In this document: one piece after another, positions 55,157 to 64,000 of the stretch
How positions within the stretch are numbered: position 1 is the stretch's first letter
Layout of the letters: each line of letters opens with the position of its first letter
Assembly (NCBI GenBank): GCA_029339195.1
Contig: JAPTJF010000002.1
Location: forward strand, 1-64,000
Direction of reading: 5' to 3'
Origin: Micractinium sp. NFX-FRZ
Lineage: Eukaryota > Chlorophyta > Trebouxiophyceae > Chlorellales > Chlorellaceae
Length of the DNA stretch: 64,000 nt
Translations under genes and position numbers: made by a program
Notes under the pieces: model-generated
The model's input: the letters and a program-made list of their open reading frames with translations, nothing else
What the model was told of the DNA's origin: nothing
The model's database searches: none

Positions 55157-56123
55157 GGGTGAAAGCCTGTAGCGCTGAGAGCGCACAGGTAGCGCTGGAG
55201 GGAGAGCTGCCGCCGGCGCAGAGAGCATTCGAGGAGGTGGGTGCAAGCGGTGGGTTGTGCAAGTGTCTCGGCGATCGGCTAAACAGCGATTGGACTCTCA
55301 GGATCGCCAATGGTACCAGCCATGTGCCAGCCTGGCGCGCCGCTGGCCTCCCCCTCAGGCTGATCCAGTTGCCAGGAAGCTGCTTGTGCAGGGTAGGGTG
55401 GGAGGGGGGCTTGCCTTTCAAGAGGCCACCATGTCGCCGCTTGCCATGGCAGCAAGCGCAGCTGGCCTGGCATGGGAAGGCAAGCAACCGACTCCGCGGG
55501 CTGCTGGCGGGCCGCCAGCAGTGACGGGCGGTCACGGTGCTCTGGCTCTATCCTAGTGAAGGCATCATGCTTCTGCGTACACAATCGTTCTGTGTATGAT
55601 AATTGCACTGTAAATTTTGCATTGCTGGCACACTGGCAATATGCCATGATGGCATGTGCGCTGATTCACAGCGGCAGCCCTGTGGCCTGCCTTGTACCGC
55701 GCATTTTGAGGGAGCAACTGGCCCAGCTGACATCAAGGGTGTGTGTGAAGGTTCATGGAAGCCACTGTTGGCATATACAGTACCCAGCCTGGCAACCCGT
55801 GCTTCATCACCCCTTCCCCAACCAGTTTCGGCCTGATTTCCTCTTGCCCCACCCAGCCCCGCGTTGCTGGCACGGAGGTGATGGTCTTGAGGCACACGCC
55901 TGCTTCAAACATCCCAAACTTGCTGCTTCTTCCTGCCACTGATGCATGGAACGTCTCTATACAGCATGCATACGTCACACATAAGTGCTTGGCCGGCCGG
56001 CAGGAGGGAAGGCCAACAGCTCCCGCTGCCTGCTGGGCTGCACCTGTCGGGCGCCGCCGCCAGCTCACATCCCGGCCCACATTCAACTGCCGAGCGTCCA
56101 TCAAGCCGACATTGCCTGGAAGA
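55157..56123. other. Divergent intergenic region between lipoxygenase and coiled-coil genes
   Basis: About 970 bp between two start codons facing away from each other, expected to hold both promoters. An AT-richer patch lies at about 55,555-55,640. Open frames crossing it lack exon-like composition. No named element can be supported. Confidence 0.45.
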
Positions 56124-58626
56124 ATGTTGAAGGCGTTCCTAGAGTACAGAAGGCGTAAGGAGGAGGAATCAGAGTCGCTTTTTCTTGGCGCAGGGTTCGC
56201 GACGCCATCGCGCAGGGGCGGCCCCATGGAGCCTCCGGGCGACGAGTATGTGTCGTGGGCAGAGGTGAGCCCGCCGAGGGTGGTTTGAGGGCTGCAGCCT
56301 GTTGTCACCCTCCGAGCGCCCTTGGCGCCCTGCTGCCCCAGCGTTGGCGCTCGGAACACCAATGCGAGAGCTTGAACGCGGTGCCACGCCCCAGCGAGCC
56401 AGCTGTCAATGCCGCCGCTGATGACAGCGGCGGCGCGGCCAGGCTGTTGGGTCCGTTGGTGGGGCCCTTGTAGCGCCGGCCAGAGAGTCACTCGGCCCAG
56501 CACGGGCACCCCTGTCTGGCTTGCAGGTCCAGACGTTCCTGCAGATGGCAGAGCAGGCGCTGAAGGCGCGCACAGAGGTCAACATGACGCTGTCCAAGGA
56601 GCTGGAGAGCGCACGGACGGAGCGGAACAAGGTGCAGCGCTGTTTGGCGGCGTGGGCAGCGTGGCTGGGATGCAGGCAGCGGCCAACAACACTGGTGCCA
56701 TGTGCACTTCGTGCTCATTAGTGCCGTTGTTGCGCTGGTGCCCAGGTTGCTGCACAACCCCTTGTGTACCGTGTTGTTCGACTGCCAAGTGTTTGGCTGT
56801 CTGCCAGGCCCCACCCCTCGCACTCCGCACCCCTCACATACCGCACCTGTCTTCACCGTCCACGCCAAAGCAACCATGGCCCTGCACTTTCACAGCCAGC
56901 AGCTACTGGCTTAGCTGTGTCGTGCTCAGCATCATTGTTCTGCCTCCCCCGCTTGGCTGCTGCCTGCAGGTTGAGAAGACATCCAGCGCGGCGCAGGAGG
57001 AGAGCAGCTTTTTGGCGGAGGAGATGCAGGGGCTGCTGGACGAGCGGACGGCGCTGAAGGAGGCGCTGGAGAAGGCGGCGCGGGAGAAGGAGTACTTGGG
57101 GCAGGAGAACGAGCTGCTGCGGCAGCAACTGCTGGGTGAGCTGACGGGTGGAGGGAGGTTGGGTCGGTGGAGGGAGCAGCAGATGGAGGCACGAAACGGT
57201 GGGGGTGGGGGAGGGGACAAGGGGGCGGGGTGCCCAGGAGAGCGTGGTGCTGCGTCAGGGGTGCTGGGTGGGTGGGAGCAGGAGGGAACGGCAGGGGTAG
57301 GATGGAGGGTTGGAGGCGGCATGCGCCCGTCATGTGTGGCAGGAGCTGCTGAGTGGGTTTACTGGGCAGGGCAGGGACAGCCCGGGGCAGCAGGGGTTTG
57401 AGGGTGAGAGAAGGAGCGGCTGCCGGTGAGCTGATGGGTGTGGTGAGAGGGAGAGGGAACTGCAAGGCGGGATATGCTGGTTGGAGTTGCATGGAGTGGG
57501 CGGGTGGGGTGCGTGGCAGGTAGGGTGGCTGGGTGGAGCGGGTGGCGGCTCACGGGGTGCATGTGTGCGCCTGGGGAGCACTGCTGGCAGGGGCAACATC
57601 AGGCGTGCCTTGGATTGTTGCTGGCGCACCTTGGCGGGCCACGGTGGATGCGAAGATCGATGCTACGATGCCCAAATGGTGTCCGCTATTTGCTCTGTTT
57701 GAGCTCCTTCAGGCCAGTGCTTGCAGGAGTTGTGCCCAGCCAACCCCTTGCACACCCTTTGCTTTGCTTGCTGCAGAGGGCGCCGCGCTGGGGGAGGAGA
57801 GCAGCGCAGCACTGCACCTCCTAGCGCGGCAGCAGGAGGAGCTGAGGGCAGCGCAGCAGCGCATGCAGCAGCTGGAGAGCGACAAGGCGCAGCTGGAGAA
57901 TGACAACATGCAGCTGCAGGCGCGGGTGTCAGGTGCGGGCCCGGTGTGGCAGCAGCTGCGTTGCCCTGTTCAGCAGGTGCAGCTGCTGTGCCATGATGTG
58001 GTCGCGTCTGTTGCCGACGCAGCCGCGCTGGTGCTGCCATTGGCCTGCTGCCGTGCTGGCCGACAGTTTTGCGCTCGTCTCTGTATTGCTCTGCCCTGCT
58101 CCATGCCGCTTTCCACCTCAACCCGCCACAAACCAACCCGCCCCTGCCCTCCTGCCTGCACCAACGCACGCTGCCCCTGCCCCACGCCCCCTCCCCGCAC
58201 CCCCCTGCAGCCCTGGAGCGCGCCAGCCGGGCGCAGGCCACCGCCATGCTGTCCTGCCTGGAGGAAAGCGAGCGTGTGCGCATCCAGCAGCTGTCCATCA
58301 CCGTCCCCGACTCGCCGCTGGGCACGCTGGGGGGGCATGCGCACCGCTCAGACTTCACGGATGACTCCAGCCTGGGGGGCCGGGGGCTGGAAGGCGGGGG
58401 CAGCTACGAGGAAGCTGCCTGCCAGCTGGGCTCGGAGGCCAGCGGGTCGTTTGTCAGCTGCGTGACGCCTCTGGGCAGCGCCACGAGCACAGGCACGGGG
58501 GGAGGGAGCATCTTCCGCAGCGCAGCAGCCTCACCTGAGCAGCAGCAGCAGCAGCAGGCACAGCAGCAAGCTGTGGGCAGCGGCGGCAGTCAGCAGGCGC
58601 AGTGGCGGGAGGCGCGGCGCTCTTGA
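56124..58626 (+). CDS. Coiled-coil protein of unknown function
   Basis: Five exons (56124-56264, 56527-56631, 56970-57135, 57777-57932, 58211-58626) join in phase to 327 aa. It begins MLKAFLEYRRRKEEESESLF, then has a Pro/Gly-rich link. A long heptad-rich helix of roughly 150 residues over exons 2-4 follows: MAEQALKARTEVNMTLSKEL, LAEEMQGLLDERTALKEALE, KEYLGQENELLRQQLL, HLLARQQEELRAAQQRMQQL and ESDKAQLENDNMQLQARVS. Leu sits at regular a/d spacing between charged residues, as in dimeric coiled coils. The tail is Ser/Gly-rich and ends in QQQQQQ and an Arg-rich end (REARRS). There are no catalytic motifs, membrane segments or targeting signal. A scaffold or cytoskeletal role is possible; the family is not recognised. 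Confidence 0.75.
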
Positions 58627-59922
58627 GCCCACGGTTTCCTGGCAGCCCGACTGCAGGCGCTCTTGTGACTCTTGTACTTCCTTTTTTGCCGCGAGGACCG
58701 ATTCTCAACATGATAACGTGGGTTCCGACATACACCCGGTTTTTCTCCCTCCTCATGCCGCTCTGACCCCTTGACTCTCTCCCTCGTTGCTCCTATTTGT
58801 TGTTGCATTGACCCCTCATCTGCACATAGCGCTCCTCTGGTGCTAGGTGCCTTAATCTGTGAGTTCAAGCCAAACTCAAGCACCTGTGTCTGGGCGGCTG
58901 CTCCACTTGCTCTTTGTTGCTTGCACCTCTGCTGTTACAGAGTGACGGCGCAGGGAGGACATTTGAGGTGGTTGATCAAGGGTCGACTGATTGCGGCTGA
59001 AGGAAAAAACCCACGAGGGGGCAGGCAGGGGGCCCCAGCTGGCCGGAAAACAGCGGGCACATGCGACGAGGCGCCCGCAAGGCCCCTCGTAAAAGTGCGC
59101 CATGAGCAGGCAGGCAGCACGCGCTGGGTGGGGCTAGGGGAAGGAACCGAGGTAAAAAGGCGGGCAGGACGCAAAACGGTGCTGGGGGAAGGGAGCCTAA
59201 AAGGGACTTGCGCAGTACAGGGGCAGAGGCCGGTGTGGGCCTACGGCAAGGACGGCATGGCACAATGGAAAGCGACAGCAGGGGTCCAAACGTTGGGTTG
59301 TGATGAATCGGCCGACGAGCCGCGGGCATTAGGTAGGGTGGGGTCAGATTTGGATTGCCAGTGGCTTAGGTCAGGGCATAAAAGGAGACGGGGAGCGGGC
59401 AGCGAGGGGCCAGCCCTGCCAGCTGCACAGCTTGAAATGTGGGGTGCGCCGTTAATCGAGACATGGGAACCGTAATCAAAACAAGAGAGGTGCGGCAAGA
59501 AATGGGATCAGGGAGGTGGCGGGGGGCCAGAAAAGGCGGGCAGCTCGGCAGGTGGCAAACACACAAGAAGGAAGCTTCAGTACCAGCGGGGGTGCACGAG
59601 TGCACGCCAGGGAGAAGACGCTGGGGTGCGGGCTAAGAATCTGGGGGCGGGATGCAAAACCGCGCCAAAAGAGTGCAGAGCAGGCATCACCATCAGCAGG
59701 GAGGCATGGCGGCGGGGCCCCGGAAGCTGCATAGCAGCTGCTCACCCGAGGCCTAGCTTGGGGGTGCAGCTTCAGGGCTGGGGGAGGGGTTCACGTCGCA
59801 GTGGGCGGGGAGGCACGGCGACACACGCCCAGAAGTAGCGCGGGATGTGCGGAAGCCGCCCAGCAGCATCTAAATCACACGAAGCTCGGCCCAGCGGTTA
59901 GTTGACCAGGCCTCTCACAGCC
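58627..59922. other. Convergent intergenic region (about 1.3 kb)
   Basis: It lies between the stops of the coiled-coil gene and the MMACHC-like gene. The left part (58,670-58,930) is AT-richer and is presumably 3' UTR. The right part is G/A-rich with several plus-strand open frames of Arg/Gly-rich composition that I judge non-coding. No RNA gene is visible. Confidence 0.45.
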
Positions 59923-62900
59923 TCAGGCCGCGGTCAGCGGTGAGGGTGCAGCGGAGGCGGTGGGGGTGGGCACCTCCACGTCCCCCGACGACGCACGCCT
60001 GGCCACCTTCACCGCCCCCTTGTTGTGTGCCTGCATCGTCGCCTTGTGGAAGGACTGCAGCGCCGGATCGAGCAGGCCGGAGGCTGGGACCAGAGGGGAG
60101 GCGGGGCCCAGGTTGCGGCGCAGCAGGGCCTTTACCAGGATGGTGCGGTCGCGGGTGTAGTGGTAGGTGACCTGCAGTTGCAGGTGCACGAATGAAGGCA
60201 TTCAGTGAACGAGAGTGGGCGAGGGAATTGTTGGTTGCAGGCAGGAGCAGGGGCTTCAACACAGATTGGCGCGGACGCTTGTGCAGCGGCAGGTGAATTT
60301 GAGGGGAAGGTGCATTTGTTGGGGGGCGGGAGGTGGAGGCGGCGGAACCGGACAGGCTGCGCTAACAGGCAGGCAGTGGTGTGCGCTGGCTGGTGGCGAA
60401 ACCCACCTGCTCCTCGCTGTACCGCCAGGGGTGGCCTGCAGCGGCAGGAAAACAGGCAGCACAGAGCATGGGTGGGGCGAGAGGAGCCGGGTGGATGGCC
60501 GAAGCAGCCTGCCGGCGGCACAGCACGGTGTGGCCAACAACCTAGCACACAAACCCCGGTGTTCATCGGCAACACCGGCACACGGCACAGCCCATGTGTG
60601 CAGCCACCCAGCAGCACAGTGCCTGCAGTGAGGAGTCCAGCAGCAGAGTGCTAGCAACAGTGAGGGGTCCAGCAGCAGGGTGTGGCGGCTCACCTGGGCA
60701 GGGGGCGTCGCGCACCGCCACCCACGCGCGCCAGTTGGCCGCCACCGCCCGCATGCCCGGCTTGCTCTGCGCCTCCGGGGAGGAGCGGCGGGAGCCGGCG
60801 CTGTTGGGGCTGCCCACGCACACCGGACTGCCAAAGCTGCCGCTGCCCGTCGCCCGCCCCTGCGCCTGCTCCTGCGCCGGCACCGGCAGCGGCTGCGTCG
60901 CCAGCCGCACCGATGCAGCGTCTACAAGGCCCTGGCGGGATGCTGCCTCGTGGGCAGCGCCGCCCACGCCCGCCCGGGGGCTGCTGCAGCCGCTGCTGCA
61001 CGAGGGTGTTGTGCCGCCGCTAAAGCCCGGCCCCTCGCTGCTGCCAAGGGTGCTGCGCACGCTGCTGCTGGGGCAACGTGCTGCGGCCAGCTCGCGAGGC
61101 TGCTGTGCCCGCTCCCCTTCCTGCGCCTCGTCATCGCTGTCCTCCTCCAGCACAGGCTCGCAGCTGGCCTCTGACAGCACCGCCTCTGCTGCCTCCACAT
61201 CCACTTCGGGCACCTGGAACTTGCGGCTGCGGGTGAGACAGAGGGGAGGGGAGGGAGAGGGTGAGGGCAGGGTGTGCAGCAGGCGGGGGGAAGGGAGGCT
61301 GCAGTGGTGCCGTTGCTGCCTCCGCATCAGCGGCGGGCACCTGCTACTTGCGGCTGCAGGGAGGGAGGGAGATTCGCTCAGCAGCGGGCTGGGATGTGAG
61401 GTGCAGGGAGGCAAGGAGGTTTGGGGACACTGCTTGGAGAAGTCACTTCCTGCGCAGCATCAGCAGCAGGCGCACACCACAGTGCCAAACCACGGTCAAG
61501 CAACAGCCCGCCCACCCGGCACATCATTGCTGCCTCAACACACCTGGTGTTGTGTATTGCGGTGTGCAGCGCCAGCGCTACATACTGCTGAGTGGCCACA
61601 GGCAGCGGGTTGGGTAGCGCCGGCGGCTGGGGCTGCACGGGGGACAGCGGGCACACAGATGTGGGTGGGCAGGCAGGAGAGCAAAAGCAACGGGTGCTCA
61701 TTCCCTGGCAAGTACTCTGGGTGTTGAGGTCTGGGCAGGCGGCGGCTCATCTCAGTACGTGGCTGTTGGGGCCATACTCTGCTGCGCACCTGGCCACCCT
61801 CCCTCCCCGCCCCCTGCTCTCCTCTACTTCCCACCCGTGGTGTGCTGCGCTGTGCTGTGCTGTGCCATGTTGCGCTCCACTCATGACGTACCCCACCCTG
61901 ACCCACCTCCTCCCCACCACACACCCACCAGCGTGTAGGGCAGGTCGTCAAAGATGACGACGCAGCGCAGCGAGAACCAGGGGCCAAAGCGCGGGTGCAG
62001 GCAGAGGTGGGAGTTCTGCAGGGCAGGGTGGCGTCCGGGGGGGCAAATGCTCAGGGTGCAGGCAGGCAGGCAGGCAGGCAGGCAGGCAAGTTGAGGTCAA
62101 CTTGGCTGGGGCAGCAGGGTTGAAGGCAAGCACAGCGACAGCGAGAGCGGCACGCCCAACCAACCTCTGGCTGGCCGGGCAGGGCTTGAAAGCCCCAGCT
62201 GGCCTCGCTGGCACGCCGGGCATGCTCATCTCCCGCAAGATGTTACAGTGTTTCAAACAGGCCCACCCCCGAACCGCTCCACGGCACTGGGTTGTACACA
62301 TACGCCTCACGCTGCGGCGGCTCCGCACTTTCCCCCTGCTGCCGCTGCCGCCTGGCTGCCCTCCCACCTCCCCTCACCTCGTCTAGATACGCCACCCCCG
62401 CGTGGTGTGCCATCCTCTGGAACGCCACATGCTCGCTCACGCCCTCCGGCCCGCCCTCCAGGTCGGCGGTACGCTTGTGCGACCAGTACACGCGGTAGGA
62501 GAGGCTGCAAGAAGGGAGGCAGGCGGGCGGGTGTACAGGCAGGGGCTGGCTTCAGCAGGAGGGCAGGGAGTGCACCGGCGAACCAGAGTGAGAGCAAGCG
62601 GGTGGCAGAGATATGCCAAAGGACCCATGGCCATGATTCCAGATCCAAAATATGATCTCGCCCCGCTGCCCATCCGCCCGCTTGCTCACAATCCATCCGC
62701 CCGTTCACGCCCCCCACAACCCTGCACGGCACCGCTTCGATCCCCCTCCCCTCGCCCGCTGCTCACCCTGCCGCACACGCCTCCAGCGCGCCGCACAGCC
62801 GCCTCTCCAGGTATGCGTCCAGCGGATTGTCCAGCTCCAGCATCCCCTCTGCCAAACACGCCTCGACAAAGGGCTCCCACAGCGTGCGCGAGTTGCCAAT

Positions 62901-63417
62901 CAGCACGGCAAAGGCGTCCTGGCCGGCACGCCCTCGCGCCTTGATGCGCGCTCCCAGGGCCTCTGGAATGCTCGAGTTGTACCTGATGAGGGGGTGAGAA
63001 GGGGAGGGAGGCAGAAAGGGTGGGCTGGGTGGGGGAAAACAAGGAAGGAGGAGAGGGGTATCGTGCGGGGGGAGCACCGCCGCCTGAGGGGGAGCACCGC
63101 CGCCGCGCCAGCGCCACCCACCCACACCTCACGGCGCGGCCCGCGCTCCCACCCTGTCTTCAACACATCACGATGCGGGGATCGGGAGCAGCAGGGGGTG
63201 TACAGTGCACGGCTTGACGCAACGGGCGCACAGGGCGCCAGACGATAGACGATCGGAAACCCGGACACCCGTCAGGCGCCCCTCTCCCTTGCTGGTGACC
63301 ATTCGGCTGCACTCACCAGCTCAGCGCCATCGGCGCCACAACGTCCAGTCCACCGGCGCCCAAATTTTGGGCGAGCGCTGTATGCAGCTGCGTGCACTCG
63401 TCTGCGCTGCTGTTCAT
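59923..63417 (-). CDS. MMACHC: MMACHC/CblC-like cobalamin-processing protein
   Basis: Eight exons (63417-63317, 62982-62767, 62504-62378, 62015-61929, 61632-61544, 61226-60694, 60435-60407, 60171-59923) join in phase to 476 aa. CblC binds incoming cobalamin in the cytosol and removes its upper ligand before cofactor synthesis. Matches to the vertebrate family, from memory, are MALSWYNSSIPEAL, DAFAVLIGNSRTLWEPFVEA, RMAHHAGVAYLDE, NSHLCLHPRFGPWFSLRCVV (family CxHPRFGGWF), NWRAWVAVRDA (family HWRDW...RDA) and HPWRYSEEQ (family RYSEEQ). Exon 6 inserts about 130 acidic and Ser/Gly-rich residues between the core and the RDA/YSEEQ part, which explains the length over the usual roughly 280 aa. The C-tail is extended and low-complexity. 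The family presence suggests B12 use, e.g. by methionine synthase METH, but no such gene is in view. Confidence 0.85.
60603..60690. repeat. About 31-bp tandem repeat in an MMACHC-gene intron
   Basis: Units of the form AGCAGCAGAGTG...CAGTGAGGGGTCC follow each other nearly three times in the short intron between exons 6 and 7, ending next to the exon 6 donor. The copies are imperfect. Confidence 0.7.
61299..61358 (-). repeat. Decayed copy of MMACHC exon 6 start with stop codon
   Basis: Exon 6 starts CAG|CCGCAAGTTCCAGGTGCCC, coding RKFQVPEVDVEAAEAV. About 120 bp upstream, in the preceding intron, CAGCCGCAAGTAGCAGGTGCCC reads RK-stop-QVPAADAEAATAP. The acceptor is kept but the TAG would stop translation, so the copy cannot serve as an exon. 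Confidence 0.8.
62060..62090. repeat. (GCAG)n tetranucleotide repeat in an MMACHC-gene intron
   Basis: Seven GCAG units in direct succession lie between exons 3 and 4. On the transcript strand this is a CTGC run. Similar CTGC/TGCC runs occur in introns at about 3586-3606 and 14778-14800. Confidence 0.85.
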
Positions 63418-64000
63418 GATTGCAAGCTTATAAGCACATGTACTCAGCGATGTTGTTCGGGGGCCTCAACGGGGCAAGCTAAAGTGAACGCCTCTCCCTC
63501 GTGCAGCAACCCAATACGGCAGATTTGTGCAGGGACGCGTCAGAAACTGATAACAAGTGGTGTCGGAGTGCCCAACAGCGACGGTTGGGAGCTGAGTAAA
63601 GGGGTCGTGCGGCGCGCTGCGCGCGCGCGTCACGCAGGGCAACTAGCGCCCCCACCGGCACCGCATCCAGCAATCGCTTGCCCACAAGACACGGTGGTGA
63701 CAAATGGCTGTGTGGGTGGCAGATTCCTCCCTGCACCTCACCCAACAATTGCCTGCCACCCCTCTTAGAATGCTCTGCTGGCGGTTGTCCGAGTCACAAG
63801 GTGTGCCCCTCCAGCTGTGGTACGTTGTTGGTGCCTGCTTCTGTCTGCCACGTTCCTGGCTCTGAGCGTCCTGAAATGCACAAGCTGTATGTCGACCAGC
63901 CACCCAGCTATTCCAAATCAGGACCCACCAAGTACAAGGCTAGATGCTGAAAAATCGTCAGTGACACCTTCAGAAGGAGAGGTCACAACAGCTGCCGGCA
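63418..64000. other. Region upstream of the MMACHC-like gene, right window edge
   Basis: About 580 bp beyond the minus-strand start codon. It contains a short palindrome near the start and AT-richer sequence than the genes. Frames ending near 63,950 carry no recognisable motif. No feature of the next gene can be supported. Confidence 0.4.
63426..63435 (-). promoter_or_regulatory. TATA-like palindrome just upstream of the MMACHC start
   Basis: GCTTATAAGC, a perfect 10-bp palindrome with a TATAA core, lies 9 bp before the first ATG of the gene. If it acts as a TATA box, transcription would begin inside the present exon 1 and the second Met (MALSWYNSS) would be the true start. It may be chance. 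Confidence 0.25.

Noticed and set aside
58771..59475. A 234-codon plus-strand frame in the intergenic region
   Set aside because: Arg/Gly-rich with no splice support or domain; it lies between two convergent 3' ends.

Overview
The window looks like nuclear DNA of a green alga, most likely a trebouxiophyte of the Chlorella type. It is very GC-rich. Genes are cut into many short exons by GT-AG introns with 3' ends of the form (C/T)TGCAG|G. The gene content is typically plant or algal: a PSB33-like thylakoid protein, a NARA5-type plastid pfkB kinase, an ACR-type four-ACT protein and a PLAT/LH2 lipoxygenase. It sits beside families plants lack but many algae keep (an ADCY10-like soluble adenylyl cyclase and an MMACHC/CblC cobalamin protein). 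There is no sign of operons, phage or bacterial mobile DNA. The genus is inferred from family memory, not from a search.

Layout (12 loci, strands almost strictly alternating): 1-778 (-) 5' end of a secreted hydroxyproline-rich wall protein, running off the left edge; 1180-4515 (+) an unrecognised multi-pass membrane protein; 5903-11490 (-) ACR9/10-like protein, 14 exons, 506 aa; 12861-15070 (+) PSB33-like, 7 exons, 265 aa; 15655-18152 (-) COX11, 7 exons, 333 aa; 19466-39305 (+) a giant cyclase gene of about 45 exons and about 3,300 aa; 39849-41575 (-) a UIEF/UIF-like mRNA-export adaptor, 4 exons, 316 aa; 41574-42598 (+) a doubtful small gene; 43189-45667 (+) NARA5-like kinase, 5 exons, 473 aa; 46719-55156 (-) lipoxygenase, about 23 exons; 56124-58626 (+) a coiled-coil protein, 5 exons, 327 aa; 59923-63417 (-) MMACHC-like, 8 exons, 476 aa. 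Where an aa length is given as exact, the exon phases add up to an open frame ending in a stop; exon edges were placed by eye.

The genes form head-to-head and tail-to-tail pairs rather than a pathway. Themes are organelle function (PSB33, NARA5, COX11), signalling and regulation (cyclase, ACT repeats), oxylipin synthesis, mRNA export, cobalamin handling and cell wall.

The most unusual structural signal recurs across unrelated genes. At nine places in five genes an intron holds a decayed copy of the edge of its neighbouring exon, often including the splice site. This suggests frequent short tandem duplications across exon-intron borders. The cyclase is also unusual: its first catalytic domain is split by an insertion of about 700 residues of low-complexity sequence.
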